From: Xylophilus ampelinus
Lineage (GTDB): Bacteria > Pseudomonadota > Gammaproteobacteria > Burkholderiales > Burkholderiaceae_C
DNA length: 64,000 nt
Assembly: GCF_901875635.1 (NCBI RefSeq)
Contig: NZ_CABFMN010000078.1
Location: forward strand, 21,716 to 85,715
Reading direction: 5' to 3'
Shown here: positions 32,917 to 40,284 of the stretch, one piece after another
Position numbering within the stretch: position 1 is the first letter of the stretch
How the letters are laid out: each line of letters opens with the position of its first letter
Made by a program: the position numbers and the translations under genes
Notes under the pieces: generated by a model
Databases searched by the model: none
What the model was told of the DNA's origin: nothing
The model's input: only the letters and a program-made list of their open reading frames with translations

Positions 32917-32947
32917 GACGCGGAGCAGTTCGATGAGGGTAGGGCAG

Positions 32948-32970
32948 TGAATGGCTAAAATAGCCACTCA
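32948..32970. promoter_or_regulatory. palindromic operator overlapping a -10 element, upstream of the antitoxin
   Basis: TGA-a-TGGCTA-aaa-TAGCCA-c-TCA is a 23-base dyad, perfect except for one mismatched pair flanking the core. Its centre includes TAAAAT (32956-32961), a likely -10 box. It ends 16 bases before the antitoxin ATG. Phd-type antitoxins repress their own promoter by binding such dyads, so this is the expected autoregulatory site. Binding itself is inferred. Confidence 0.65.
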
Positions 32971-32986
32971 TCCCGCAGGAGCCGCC

Positions 32987-33256
32987 ATGCAGATCACCGC
33001 CACCGAGGCCAAGAACCGTCTGGGCTACTACCTCGCGCAGGCCGAGCGCGAGCCCGTCCATGTGCTTAAGAACGACCGCGTTGCCGCCGTACTCATTTCC
33101 GCGGCGCGCTATGCAGAGTTGGAGTCTCTGGCTCAGCAGAAGTCCATGGCCGAGCGGCGCCAGGAGTTCAACGAGCGCCATGGAGCGTGGATCGAAGCGC
33201 AGAACGCGCTGGTCGACAAGATCGGTGTCTTTGGCGAATCGCTGCGGCCTTGGTGA
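32987..33256 (+). CDS. type II antitoxin: Phd/YefM-like N-terminus with CcdA-like C-terminus
   Basis: An 89-residue antitoxin, started at MQITATEAKNRLG because GCAGGA precedes it. Residues 1-50 match the Phd/YefM fold (NRLGYYLAQAEREPV, VLKNDRVAAVLIS). The last 30 residues instead follow the CcdA tail pattern: compare GVFGESLRPW here with GSFADENRDW at the end of F-plasmid CcdA, sharing G-x-F-x-acid-x-x-R-x-W. It is expected to bind DNA with the first half and neutralise the CcdB toxin encoded 7 bases downstream with the second. Family assignment is by eye. Confidence 0.85.
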   Translation: MQITATEAKNRLGYYLAQAEREPVHVLKNDRVAAVLISAARYAELESLAQQKSMAERRQEFNERHGAWIEAQNALVDKIGVFGESLRPW

Positions 33257-33263
33257 CGCAGCG

Positions 33264-33581
33264 ATGGCGCAGTTCGACGTCCATGCGAATCCGGTCAAGG
33301 CGCAGCGAGATGAGATCCCATGGTGCGTCGACATCCAGAGCGACATGCTGGCCGGCTTGGGGACTAGGCTCGTCATCCCTCTTGCCCTGCGTCGGCACGC
33401 GCCGCCAGGCTCGCCGCACCGGCTGTGTCCGGTCGTGCCGTGGGAAGGCGATTCCTTTGTGGCCTTGCCACAATTGACCGCGCCGTTCCGCGTCAAGGAC
33501 CTGGGCCCAGCGCGGGGGAGCGTGCGTACGCACGCCGGCGATCTTGTGGCCGCCATCGACGCGCTGATGAGCGGCGTGTAG
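33264..33581 (+). CDS. ccdB: CcdB-family toxin
   Basis: A 105-residue toxin, close to the 101 residues of F-plasmid CcdB. It opens MAQFDVHANP and contains VDIQSDMLAGLGTRLVIPL, the conserved CcdB core. It ends DALMSGV rather than with the W-G-I triplet that contacts GyrA in plasmid CcdB. CcdB poisons DNA gyrase; whether this variant does so, or is attenuated, is open. Its stop shares one base with the nudB start. Confidence 0.92.
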   Translation: MAQFDVHANPVKAQRDEIPWCVDIQSDMLAGLGTRLVIPLALRRHAPPGSPHRLCPVVPWEGDSFVALPQLTAPFRVKDLGPARGSVRTHAGDLVAAIDALMSGV

Positions 33582-34048
33582 TGGCGGACTGCCCCTTCAA
33601 GATCCCCGAATCGGTGTTGGTGGTCATCCACACGCCCGCGCTCGAAGTGCTGCTGATCGAGCGTGCCGACACGCCCGGCTTCTGGCAGTCGGTGACCGGC
33701 AGCAAGGACAGCGAAGCCGAGCCCCTGGCGCTCACGGCCGCGCGAGAGGTGTTCGAGGAAACCGGCTTCGACTGCCGCATCGGCACGCCCCTGGCCGCCG
33801 GGCTGCGCGACTGGGGCCTCGTGAACCTCTACGACATCTACCCGCGCTACCTGCCGCGCTATGCGCCTGGCGTGACGCGCAACACCGAGCACCTTTTCGG
33901 CCTGCAGGTCCCCGAGGCGGCAGCGCCGCTCCTGAGCCCGCGCGAGCACACGGCCTGGCGCTGGCTGCCCTGGCGCGAGGCGGCCGATGCGTGCTTTTCC
34001 CCCTCCAACGCCGAAGCCATCCTCTTGCTGCCACAATTTGCGGCATGA
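33581..34048 (+). CDS. nudB: dihydroneopterin triphosphate diphosphatase (Nudix)
   Basis: A 155-residue Nudix hydrolase of folate synthesis. It opens with FKIPESVLVVIHTP and LLIERADTPGFWQSVTGSKD, the NudB pattern, followed by the Nudix helix AAREVFEETGFD and a C-terminal HTAWRWLPWREA. The GTG start overlaps the toxin stop by one base. The step it catalyses follows FolE, encoded 0.9 kb downstream. Having the toxin gene end inside its start suggests the cassette was inserted immediately upstream. Confidence 0.9.
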   Translation: MADCPFKIPESVLVVIHTPALEVLLIERADTPGFWQSVTGSKDSEAEPLALTAAREVFEETGFDCRIGTPLAAGLRDWGLVNLYDIYPRYLPRYAPGVTRNTEHLFGLQVPEAAAPLLSPREHTAWRWLPWREAADACFSPSNAEAILLLPQFAA

Positions 34049-34105
34049 GCGCCGAGCCGCAACCACAGCCCATCGCCAGGCCGCGCGATCTTCGGAGCCC
34101 CCGCC

Positions 34106-34903
34106 ATGAGCGCCGCGCGTGAAGAGGTGATCCTGCCATCCGGCGCCAGCGCGGACTCCGGTTTCGCCTCGCTGGACACGCTGCGCGTGGCCACCTACAA
34201 CATCCACAAGGGCGTGCAGGGTGTCGGCCCGGCACGCCGGCTGGAGATCCACAACCTGGGCCATGCCATCGAGCAGCTCGATGCCGACATCGTCTGCCTG
34301 CAGGAAGTGCGCAAGATGAACCGGCTGGGCGAGCGCCGCTTCGCGCGCTGGCCCGAGCAGCCGCAGGCCGATTTCCTCTGCCCCGAGGGCTACCACGCCG
34401 TCTACGAGACCAATGCCTACACCCGACACGGCGAGCATGGCAATGCGCTGCTCACGCGCTGGCCGATCGTGCGTCACCGGCACGAGGACATGTCGGACCA
34501 CCGCTTCGAGCAGCGTGGCCTGCTGCATGTGGAACTGATGCTTGCGGGCCAGCGCGTGCACGCCATCGTCGTGCACCTGGGCCTCATCAAGGGCAGCCGC
34601 GTGCGGCAGATCGCGCAGTTGGGCGAATTCATCCGGCGCGAGGTGCCGAACGACGAGCCGGTGGTGGTGGCCGGCGACTTCAACGACTGGGGCGCGCGCA
34701 TGCGCGTGGCGATGAATGCCATGGGCCTGGTCGACATGCCCGGCATGCGCGCCTTGACCTACCCATCGCGCCTGCCGCTCACGCAGCTCGATTTCGTCTA
34801 TGCCCGCCACCTGCGCCCCGTCTCGCTGCATGTGCCGCGCGGGCGCATCTGGGGCCGCATGTCCGACCACCTCCCGCTGGTGGCCGAGTTCGGCCTGGCC
34901 TGA
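34106..34903 (+). CDS. endonuclease/exonuclease/phosphatase family protein
   Basis: A 265-residue DNase I-like phosphodiesterase fold. Catalytic and metal motifs are in order: VATYNIHKGVQG, CLQEVRKMN, TRHGEHGNALLTRW, VVVAGDFNDWG, LDFVYARHL and the terminal MSDHLPLVAEF. There is no clear signal peptide. It resembles YbhP-type proteins found beside cardiolipin synthase genes, but no such gene is adjacent here. Substrate unknown. Confidence 0.92.
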   Translation: MSAAREEVILPSGASADSGFASLDTLRVATYNIHKGVQGVGPARRLEIHNLGHAIEQLDADIVCLQEVRKMNRLGERRFARWPEQPQADFLCPEGYHAVYETNAYTRHGEHGNALLTRWPIVRHRHEDMSDHRFEQRGLLHVELMLAGQRVHAIVVHLGLIKGSRVRQIAQLGEFIRREVPNDEPVVVAGDFNDWGARMRVAMNAMGLVDMPGMRALTYPSRLPLTQLDFVYARHLRPVSLHVPRGRIWGRMSDHLPLVAEFGLA

Positions 34904-34905
34904 GT

Positions 34906-34960
34906 TGCTATCAATTTCATAGCTGCTCGCGCCCATCTGGCGGGCGCTGGCGGCCCAAAA
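34906..34960 (+). repeat. Comamonadaceae-type intergenic repeat, copy 4 of 7
   Basis: TGCTATCAATTTCATAGCTG, then CTCGCGCCC and GCGGGCGCTGGCGGCCCAAA. It begins two bases after the preceding stop codon and ends 25 bases before the folE start. Confidence 0.88.
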
Positions 34961-34985
34961 CGTTCACAAACCGTTCGCTGATACG

Positions 34986-35729
34986 ATGCCCGCCATGTTG
35001 AGGAAAGCCGATGCCGCCCCGCCGCACGACGCGAGCGGGAACTCCGAAGAGGGAACGCCCGTGTCCGTCAAGATCCGCGAGCGGATCCACGCGGCGCGCC
35101 AGCGCTACAACGCGAATGACAACATCGCCGAGTTCATCGAACCGGGTGAGCTCGAGGCGCTCCTCGACGAGGTCGAGGTCAAGATGCGCGGCGTGCTCGA
35201 CAGCCTGGTGATCGACCTCGAGAACGACCACAACACCGGCAACACGGCGCGCCGCGTGGCCAAGATGTACGTCAATGAGGTGTTCCGCGGCCGTTACGTG
35301 CCGGCGCCCAGCCTCACCGAGTTTCCCAATGCCGAGCGGCTGAACGAGCTGATGATCGTCGGCCCGATCACGGTGCGCAGTGCCTGCTCGCACCACTTCT
35401 GCCCGATCATGGGCAAGCTGTGGATCGGCGTGATGCCCAACGAGCACACCAACGTGATCGGTCTGTCGAAGTACGCGCGCCTGGCCGAATGGGTCATGGG
35501 CCGTCCGCAGATCCAGGAAGAGGCGATCGTGCAACTGGCCGACCTGATCCAGGAGAAGACGCGGCCCGACGGCCTTGCCCTGGTGATGGAGGCCGAGCAT
35601 TTCTGCATGGCCTGGCGCGGCGTGAAGGAGACCGACAGCAAGATGATCAACTCCGTCATGCGCGGCGTGTTCCTCAAGGACCCGAGCCTGCGCCGCGAAT
35701 TCCTGTCGCTGCTGCCGCGCAAGTCCTGA
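34986..35729 (+). CDS. folE: GTP cyclohydrolase I
   Basis: A 247-residue enzyme converting GTP to dihydroneopterin triphosphate, the first step of folate synthesis. Zinc and active-site residues lie in SACSHHFCPIMGKLW (Cys, His, His) and MEAEHFCMAWRG (second Cys). The helix DNTGNTARRV-like segment is seen here as NDHNTGNTARRVAKMYVNE. The N-terminus is longer than usual; ATG at 34995 or GTG at 35061 (VSVKIRERIHAARQ) are alternative starts. Grouped with nudB, the next enzyme. Confidence 0.95.
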   Translation: MPAMLRKADAAPPHDASGNSEEGTPVSVKIRERIHAARQRYNANDNIAEFIEPGELEALLDEVEVKMRGVLDSLVIDLENDHNTGNTARRVAKMYVNEVFRGRYVPAPSLTEFPNAERLNELMIVGPITVRSACSHHFCPIMGKLWIGVMPNEHTNVIGLSKYARLAEWVMGRPQIQEEAIVQLADLIQEKTRPDGLALVMEAEHFCMAWRGVKETDSKMINSVMRGVFLKDPSLRREFLSLLPRKS

Positions 35730-35759
35730 TCGTCCGTCCGTCTCTACGAAGGTTCCGCC

Positions 35760-36182
35760 ATGCTTGTTCGCCTTCTCTACGCCAGCCGCGCCACCGACAC
35801 CAGCCCCGCGACCATCGAGACGATCCTCACCCAGGCGCGCGCCCACAATACTGCCAACGGCGTCACCGGCATCCTGTGCTACGGCGCCGGCACCTTCCTG
35901 CAGGCCATCGAGGGCGGGCGAATGGCCGTCAACGACCTGTACGGGCACATCCAGCGCGACGCCCGCCACAAGGACGTGGTGCTGCTGCACTACGAAGAGA
36001 TCATGGAGCGGCGCTTCGGCGGCTGGACCATGGGCCAGGTCAACCTCGGCAAGCTCAACGCGTCGACGCTGCTGAAGTATTCGGAGAAAGCCACGCTCGA
36101 TCCCTATGCGGTGTCGGGCAAGGTGTCGCTCGCGCTGCTCGAGGAGCTGATGGCGACTGCGGCGATCGTCGGCCGGTCGTGA
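35760..36182 (+). CDS. BLUF domain blue-light photoreceptor (short form)
   Basis: A 140-residue flavin-binding protein that is a BLUF domain plus a short helical tail. Photocycle residues are all present: Tyr7 (LLYAS), Asn30 (HNTANGVTGIL), Gln48 (FLQAIEG), Trp89 and Met91 (GGWTMGQ). There is no effector domain, so output must come through protein contacts, as in short BLUF proteins such as PixD/BlrB. It lies 30 bases after folE on the same strand and may be co-transcribed. Confidence 0.94.
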   Translation: MLVRLLYASRATDTSPATIETILTQARAHNTANGVTGILCYGAGTFLQAIEGGRMAVNDLYGHIQRDARHKDVVLLHYEEIMERRFGGWTMGQVNLGKLNASTLLKYSEKATLDPYAVSGKVSLALLEELMATAAIVGRS

Positions 36183-36214
36183 CGGCCGCCCGCGGCCCCG
36201 CGCGGCGGTAGCGC

Positions 36215-37096
36215 ATGCCGCTGTCCGCCTTCGGTCTCATCGTCCTCGCCGGACTCATCCACGCCAGCTGGAACATCGCGGCCAAGAAGGCCGACGGCGA
36301 TGCGCGCTTCGCCTTGCAGAGCAGCGCCTTCATGGCGCTGGTGTGGGCGCCGGTAGGCTTGTGGCTGGGGCTGTCGGAGCTGCCCCGCTGGGGCCTGCGC
36401 GAATGGGGCTTCGTGGTCGTCAGCGGCGTGTTGCACGTCATCTACTACATCGTGCTGCTGCGAGGCTACCGCCGGTCCGACCTGACGGTGGTGTACCCGC
36501 TGGCGCGCGGCAGCGGGCCGCTGCTGTCCTCGCTGGTCGCCGTCGTGTTCCTGGGCGAGCGGCTCACCTGGATCGGGCTGGCGGGCATCGTGGGCGTGGT
36601 GGGCGGCGTGTTCCTCGTGGCCGGCGGACCCCGGCTGTGGCGCCGCACGCACGACGCGCTCCAGCGCGAGCGGGTGCGCAAGGGCATCCGCTACGGCGTG
36701 CTGACCGGCACGTTCATCGCCGGCTACACCGTGGTCGACAGCTACGCCGTGAAGATGCTTGCCATGTCGCCCATCCTGCTGGACTACATGGGCAATTTCG
36801 TGCGCCTGGGCCTGCTGGCGCCCGCGGTGCTGCGCGACCGGCCCACGGCAGCGCGGATGTGGCGGGCCCAATGGAAGTACGCGCTCTTGGTGGCGGCCAT
36901 CAGCCCGGTGTCGTATGTGCTGGTGCTGTACGCGGTGCAGCAGGCGCCCATTTCGCATGTGGCGCCGGCGCGCGAGGTGTCGATGCTCTTCGCAGCCTTG
37001 ATCGGCGGCCACCTGCTGCGCGAGGGCGACCGGCTGCTGCGCGTGGTCGGCGCGTTCTTCATCGCCGCGGGAGTCGCGGCACTCGCGCTCGGATGA
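36215..37096 (+). CDS. EamA/DMT-superfamily transporter
   Basis: A 293-residue membrane protein with ten predicted segments in two EamA halves (LIVLAGLIHASWNIAAKKAD at the start, VYPLARGSGPLLSSLVAVVF mid-protein, and HVAPAREVSMLFAALIGGHL near the end). The repeated P-L-x-x-x-x-G pattern is usual for drug/metabolite exporters. It is followed by an ATGA overlap with the DUF429 gene. Substrate unknown. Confidence 0.9.
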   Translation: MPLSAFGLIVLAGLIHASWNIAAKKADGDARFALQSSAFMALVWAPVGLWLGLSELPRWGLREWGFVVVSGVLHVIYYIVLLRGYRRSDLTVVYPLARGSGPLLSSLVAVVFLGERLTWIGLAGIVGVVGGVFLVAGGPRLWRRTHDALQRERVRKGIRYGVLTGTFIAGYTVVDSYAVKMLAMSPILLDYMGNFVRLGLLAPAVLRDRPTAARMWRAQWKYALLVAAISPVSYVLVLYAVQQAPISHVAPAREVSMLFAALIGGHLLREGDRLLRVVGAFFIAAGVAALALG

Positions 37097-37932
37097 CGGC
37101 CTCGGGCGCCGGACTGCTGCTGGGCTGCGACTTCTCCAGCGCGCCGAGCGCGCGCAAGCCGATCGTCGTGGCCGTGGGGCATCTGCGCGACGACGAAGTC
37201 CACCTCGATGACCTCGAGACTTTCGCCACGCTGGACGCCTGGCAGCACTGGCTGGCTGCGCAGCCAGCCTGGGTCGGCGCTTTCGATTTTCCCTTCGGCC
37301 TGCCGCGCGAGCTGGTGGATGCGCTGGGGTGGCCGCTCGACTGGGAGGCGTGCATGCGGCACTACGCGTCGCTGTCGCGGGCAGAAGTTCGCCAGACCTT
37401 CGCCGGCTTCTGCGCCGGCCGTCCCGTCGGCGGAAAGTTCGCTCACCGGCGTACCGACGGGCCGGCGGGTGCCAGCCCTTCGATGAAGTGGGTCAACCCA
37501 CCCGTGGCCTACATGCTGCACGCCGGGGTGCCGAGGCTCCTTGCTGCCGGTGCGCGCCTGCCGGGTCTGGGCGGCGCGGGAGGGTCGCGTCGCATCGCGC
37601 TCGAGGGCTATCCGGGCCTGCTGGCCCGCGAGCTGATCGGGCGCCGGAGCTACAAGAGCGACGACCGCGCACGCCAGACACCCGAGCGAGCCGATGCCCG
37701 CCGGACATTGCTGGAGGCGCTGGAAGCAGGCCGGTCGCGTCTTGGCCTGCGCCTGCTGCCCTCGCGCGTCCAGGCGCGGGCGCTACTGGCCGACCCCAGC
37801 GGCGACATGCTCGATGCCGCCTCGTGCCTCGTCCAGGCCGCGTGGGGCATGTTGCGGGCCGACAGTCCGGGGCCGGGATTCGGCCTGCCGCCGGACCTCG
37901 ATCCGCTCGAGGGCTGGATCGTCGGCGCCTGA
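37093..37932 (+). CDS. DUF429 domain protein
   Basis: A 279-residue protein with an RNase H-like fold expected for DUF429. The N-terminal strand LLLGCDFSSAPSARKPIVVA carries the first acidic residue, then GAFDFPFGLPRELVDAL, IALEGYPGLLARELIG and DMLDAASCLVQAAW supply further conserved positions. Translationally coupled to the upstream transporter (ATGA). Some DUF429 proteins are predicted nucleases; activity here is unproven. Confidence 0.85.
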   Translation: MTASGAGLLLGCDFSSAPSARKPIVVAVGHLRDDEVHLDDLETFATLDAWQHWLAAQPAWVGAFDFPFGLPRELVDALGWPLDWEACMRHYASLSRAEVRQTFAGFCAGRPVGGKFAHRRTDGPAGASPSMKWVNPPVAYMLHAGVPRLLAAGARLPGLGGAGGSRRIALEGYPGLLARELIGRRSYKSDDRARQTPERADARRTLLEALEAGRSRLGLRLLPSRVQARALLADPSGDMLDAASCLVQAAWGMLRADSPGPGFGLPPDLDPLEGWIVGA

Positions 37933-38059
37933 GCACGCTCGCCCACTTGTCCTACATCGGCTCGCGCCGCCCGCGCGCTGCCGTCGCGTACGGGCCTTCC
38001 TAGATTGGTGTCGGGCGGTCGACCGGCCGCCGACACCCTCTCATGGAAAGGAATCCATC

Positions 38060-38257
38060 ATGAACAAGGACCAGGTTGCAGGACGTGTGGAAGAAGCCAA
38101 GGGCAAGCTCAAGGAAGTCGCCGGCAAGGTGACCGGCAACGAGCGACTCGAAGCCGACGGCGTGACCGATCAGGCGGCCGGCAAGGTGCAGAGCACCTAC
38201 GGCGATGCCAAGAGCAAGGTCAAGGACACGGCGCAGAAGGCCGTCGACAAGCTCTGA
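38060..38257 (+). CDS. CsbD family stress protein
   Basis: A 65-residue hydrophilic protein with the CsbD pattern MNKDQVAGRVEEAKGKLKEV, then TGNERLEADGVTDQAAGKVQ. GGAAAGGAA provides a ribosome site. CsbD-like proteins are induced by general or osmotic stress in several bacteria; their mechanism is unclear. It is first in a run of stress-type genes reaching to 40.9 kb. Confidence 0.95.
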   Translation: MNKDQVAGRVEEAKGKLKEVAGKVTGNERLEADGVTDQAAGKVQSTYGDAKSKVKDTAQKAVDKL

Positions 38258-38286
38258 ACACGCACGACAGACAGGGAGTGCTTCCG

Positions 38287-38805
38287 ATGGACACCAACAC
38301 CCATCCGTCGCTCGGAAGGCTGGTCCTCGTGGCCGGCGGTGCCGCGCTCGCACTGGCGCTTGCCGGCTGCGACCGCGCGGACAACAAGACCGCCGGCCAG
38401 CAGCTGGACACTGCCATCGCCAAGACCGAGCAGGCCGCGCGCGACGCGAAGGCGACCACCGAGTCGCTCGCCGCCGACGCCAAGGCCAAGATCGACGAGA
38501 GGGCCCCGGCGGCCGAATCGGCCGTCAAGGACGGCGCTGCCCGAGCCAGCGAGGCCACGCGTGAGGCCGGTGCCGCGATCGCCGGGGCGGTCGACGACGC
38601 CACCATCACCGCCAGCGTGTCGGCAGGCCTGGCCAAGGACAGCGAACTCAGCGCCTTGCGCATCGACGTCGACACCAAGGCAGGCATCGTCACGCTCAAG
38701 GGGCCGGCCCCGAATGCGGCGGCCAAGGCGCGTGCCGAGGAGATCGCACGGAACGTCAAGGGCGTCAGCCGCGTGGACAACGCATTGGAAATCAGGGCCT
38801 CGTGA
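38287..38805 (+). CDS. BON domain lipoprotein
   Basis: A 172-residue periplasmic lipoprotein. The lipobox LALAGC (cysteine near residue 29) follows a hydrophobic stretch. A charged Ala/Lys/Glu-rich helical region spans 35-100 and a BON domain spans about 103-172 (DDATITASVSAGLAKDSEL, GIVTLKGPAPN, VDNALEIRAS). BON domains bind phospholipid surfaces and appear in OsmY-like envelope stress proteins. It lies 29 bases after the CsbD gene and before a bidirectional terminator. Confidence 0.92.
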   Translation: MDTNTHPSLGRLVLVAGGAALALALAGCDRADNKTAGQQLDTAIAKTEQAARDAKATTESLAADAKAKIDERAPAAESAVKDGAARASEATREAGAAIAGAVDDATITASVSAGLAKDSELSALRIDVDTKAGIVTLKGPAPNAAAKARAEEIARNVKGVSRVDNALEIRAS

Positions 38806-38829
38806 GAGGCACGCCGCGACAGCGGCACC

Positions 38830-38862
38830 AGGAAAAAGCCCGGCATGGCCGGGCTTTTTCCT
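38830..38862. terminator. bidirectional rho-independent terminator
   Basis: A perfect 15-base stem (AGGAAAAAGCCCGGC and its complement) encloses a 3-base ATG loop. The A tract on one side and the T tract on the other make it work for the plus-strand BON gene and the minus-strand ferritin-like gene, which converge here. Confidence 0.92.
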
Positions 38863-38881
38863 GGGCGGAAAGGCAGTCGTG

Positions 38882-39427
38882 TTACTTGGTCAGCCAGTCC
38901 TTCAGCTCGTCCGCGTGCTCTTCCTCGTCGGTCAGGATCTCTTCCAGCATGCGGCGCGTCGTCGGGTCCTTGTCGCCGATCAGCGCGATCATCTGGCGGT
39001 AGCTTTCCACCGCGATGCGCTCGGCCTTGAGGTTGGCGCGCACCATGGCCTGCAGGTCCGAAGACTCGTCGTAGTCGGCATGGCTGCGCTCGAGCAGGTG
39101 GTTGGGTGCGAAGTCGGGGTCGCCTCCAAGCTGGACGATGCGCTCGGCGATTTTGTCCGCGTGGGCCGACTCCTCGTTGGCATGAACCAGGAATTCGTCC
39201 GCGATCGCGGGTGACGACACGCCGCTGGCGGTGAAGTAGTGGCGCTTGTAGCGCAGCACGCAGACCAGCTCGGTGGCCAGGGCGTCGTTGAGCAGCTTGA
39301 CGATGTCATCGCGCCAGGGGCCGTAGCTGGGCGTCACGGCGCCTTCGTCCAGTTCCTTGCCGGCCGCTTCGATGGCGCGTTCGTCGAGCTGGAGGCGCTC
39401 GGCGCCTTCGGGTTTCTTGGCGTTCAT
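38882..39427 (-). CDS. ferritin-like (bacterioferritin-type) diiron protein
   Basis: A 181-residue four-helix protein. Metal ligands are visible in pairs: ATELVCVLRYKRHY, HANEESAHADKIAERI, LKAERIAVESYRQM and LTDEEEHADELKDWL. The first 35 residues are a charged extension. Its ATG overlaps the stop of the upstream membrane-protein gene (ATGA), placing it last in an operon with YqjE/YqjD-like genes. It likely stores or detoxifies iron under stress (inferred from family). Confidence 0.9.
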   Translation of the reverse strand: MNAKKPEGAERLQLDERAIEAAGKELDEGAVTPSYGPWRDDIVKLLNDALATELVCVLRYKRHYFTASGVSSPAIADEFLVHANEESAHADKIAERIVQLGGDPDFAPNHLLERSHADYDESSDLQAMVRANLKAERIAVESYRQMIALIGDKDPTTRRMLEEILTDEEEHADELKDWLTK

Positions 39428-39885
39428 GGTTCTCGATCCTTTCGTGGGGTGGGTTTCTTCTTGTGCATCAGCGTCGTCACCACATCGGCGACGTCGGATG
39501 TCTTGAGCACCATCGCCAGCAGCGCCGTGGCAGACAGCAGGCGCCACGGCCTCACCACCACCAGCACGGCGCCGGTGGCCGCCGCCGCGAGCATCAGTTG
39601 GGCAGGCTGTTCGCGCGCGCGCCGCTCGAGGGCAGGGCGTGCCAACTGGAGCATGGCGTTGGCGGGGTGTCGTCGCCACCAGCGCTCGGCGACGCGCCGA
39701 CCGAGCGGCAACCAGGGCACCGTTGCAAGCCAACCGGAGGCCTGGGCGGGAGGTTGCCCGCCATCGATCGGCTGCTGGACATCCGGCCTCTTCCCGGGCG
39801 TGTCGCCGGACAGTTCTGCGAGCAGCGCAGCACGAGAAGCGGCCAGGCGCGCCTTTGGGTCGAGAGATTGGCGCGGCTCAGCCAT
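39424..39885 (-). CDS. hypothetical protein with a membrane segment (YqjK-position)
   Basis: A 153-residue protein. It starts at MAEPRQSLDP, overlapping the upstream gene by eight bases. A hydrophilic N-terminal half has conserved-looking LDPKARLAASRAALLAEL. Then come WWRRHPANAMLQLARPALER and one or two hydrophobic segments (QLMLAAAATGAVLVVVRPW, LLSATALLAMVL), ending in a lysine/arginine-rich tail. It occupies the place of yqjK in the enterobacterial yqjCDEK order but I see no clear homology. Function unknown. Confidence 0.75.
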   Translation of the reverse strand: MAEPRQSLDPKARLAASRAALLAELSGDTPGKRPDVQQPIDGGQPPAQASGWLATVPWLPLGRRVAERWWRRHPANAMLQLARPALERRAREQPAQLMLAAAATGAVLVVVRPWRLLSATALLAMVLKTSDVADVVTTLMHKKKPTPRKDREP

Positions 39886-40258
39886 CGCTATGCTCCTGGA
39901 GCGCACGCAAGGCGCGCACGTCGGCCCGGAACTGCGCGCCGAGGTCGTCGAATCCATGGAACGAAGCCGGCCGCAGCGCGATCCACGCGCCGATTGCCGC
40001 CAGCGCAACGGCAACACCGGGCACCACGACCAACACCCAGGAGAATTGGCCGTGGAGCACGCCCAGCATGACGGCGGTGCCCATGAGGCACAGCGCGGTC
40101 AGTGCGCTGACCGCAGCGACAGCACCGGCGATGAGACGAGCCACCACACCGTGGGCGGCGGTGGCGAGTTCGTCACGGACCAGGGCGCCGTAGTTGGCAG
40201 CATGGTCCGCAAGGAGATCAGGATGCCGCAGTGCCGCCGAGAAGAGGGGATGCCACAT
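39878..40258 (-). CDS. YqjE-like (phage-holin-family superfamily) membrane protein
   Basis: A 126-residue inner-membrane protein. A soluble start (LLADHAANYGALVRDELATA) is followed by two adjacent transmembrane segments (LIAGAVAAVSALTALCLMG and SWVLVVVPGVAVALAAIGAW) and a short cytoplasmic tail. This layout and its position between a DUF883 gene and a further small gene match the YqjE/holin-like superfamily. Despite the name it is not a sign of prophage. Confidence 0.8.
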   Translation of the reverse strand: MWHPLFSAALRHPDLLADHAANYGALVRDELATAAHGVVARLIAGAVAAVSALTALCLMGTAVMLGVLHGQFSWVLVVVPGVAVALAAIGAWIALRPASFHGFDDLGAQFRADVRALRALQEHSDG

Positions 40259-40284
40259 GGCGGCGCTGAGACGTGGACGCTCGA

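Noticed and set aside
39878..40258. Prophage holin
   Set aside because: Although the fold is in the holin-like superfamily, it lies in a YqjD/YqjE-type stress operon with no other phage genes.
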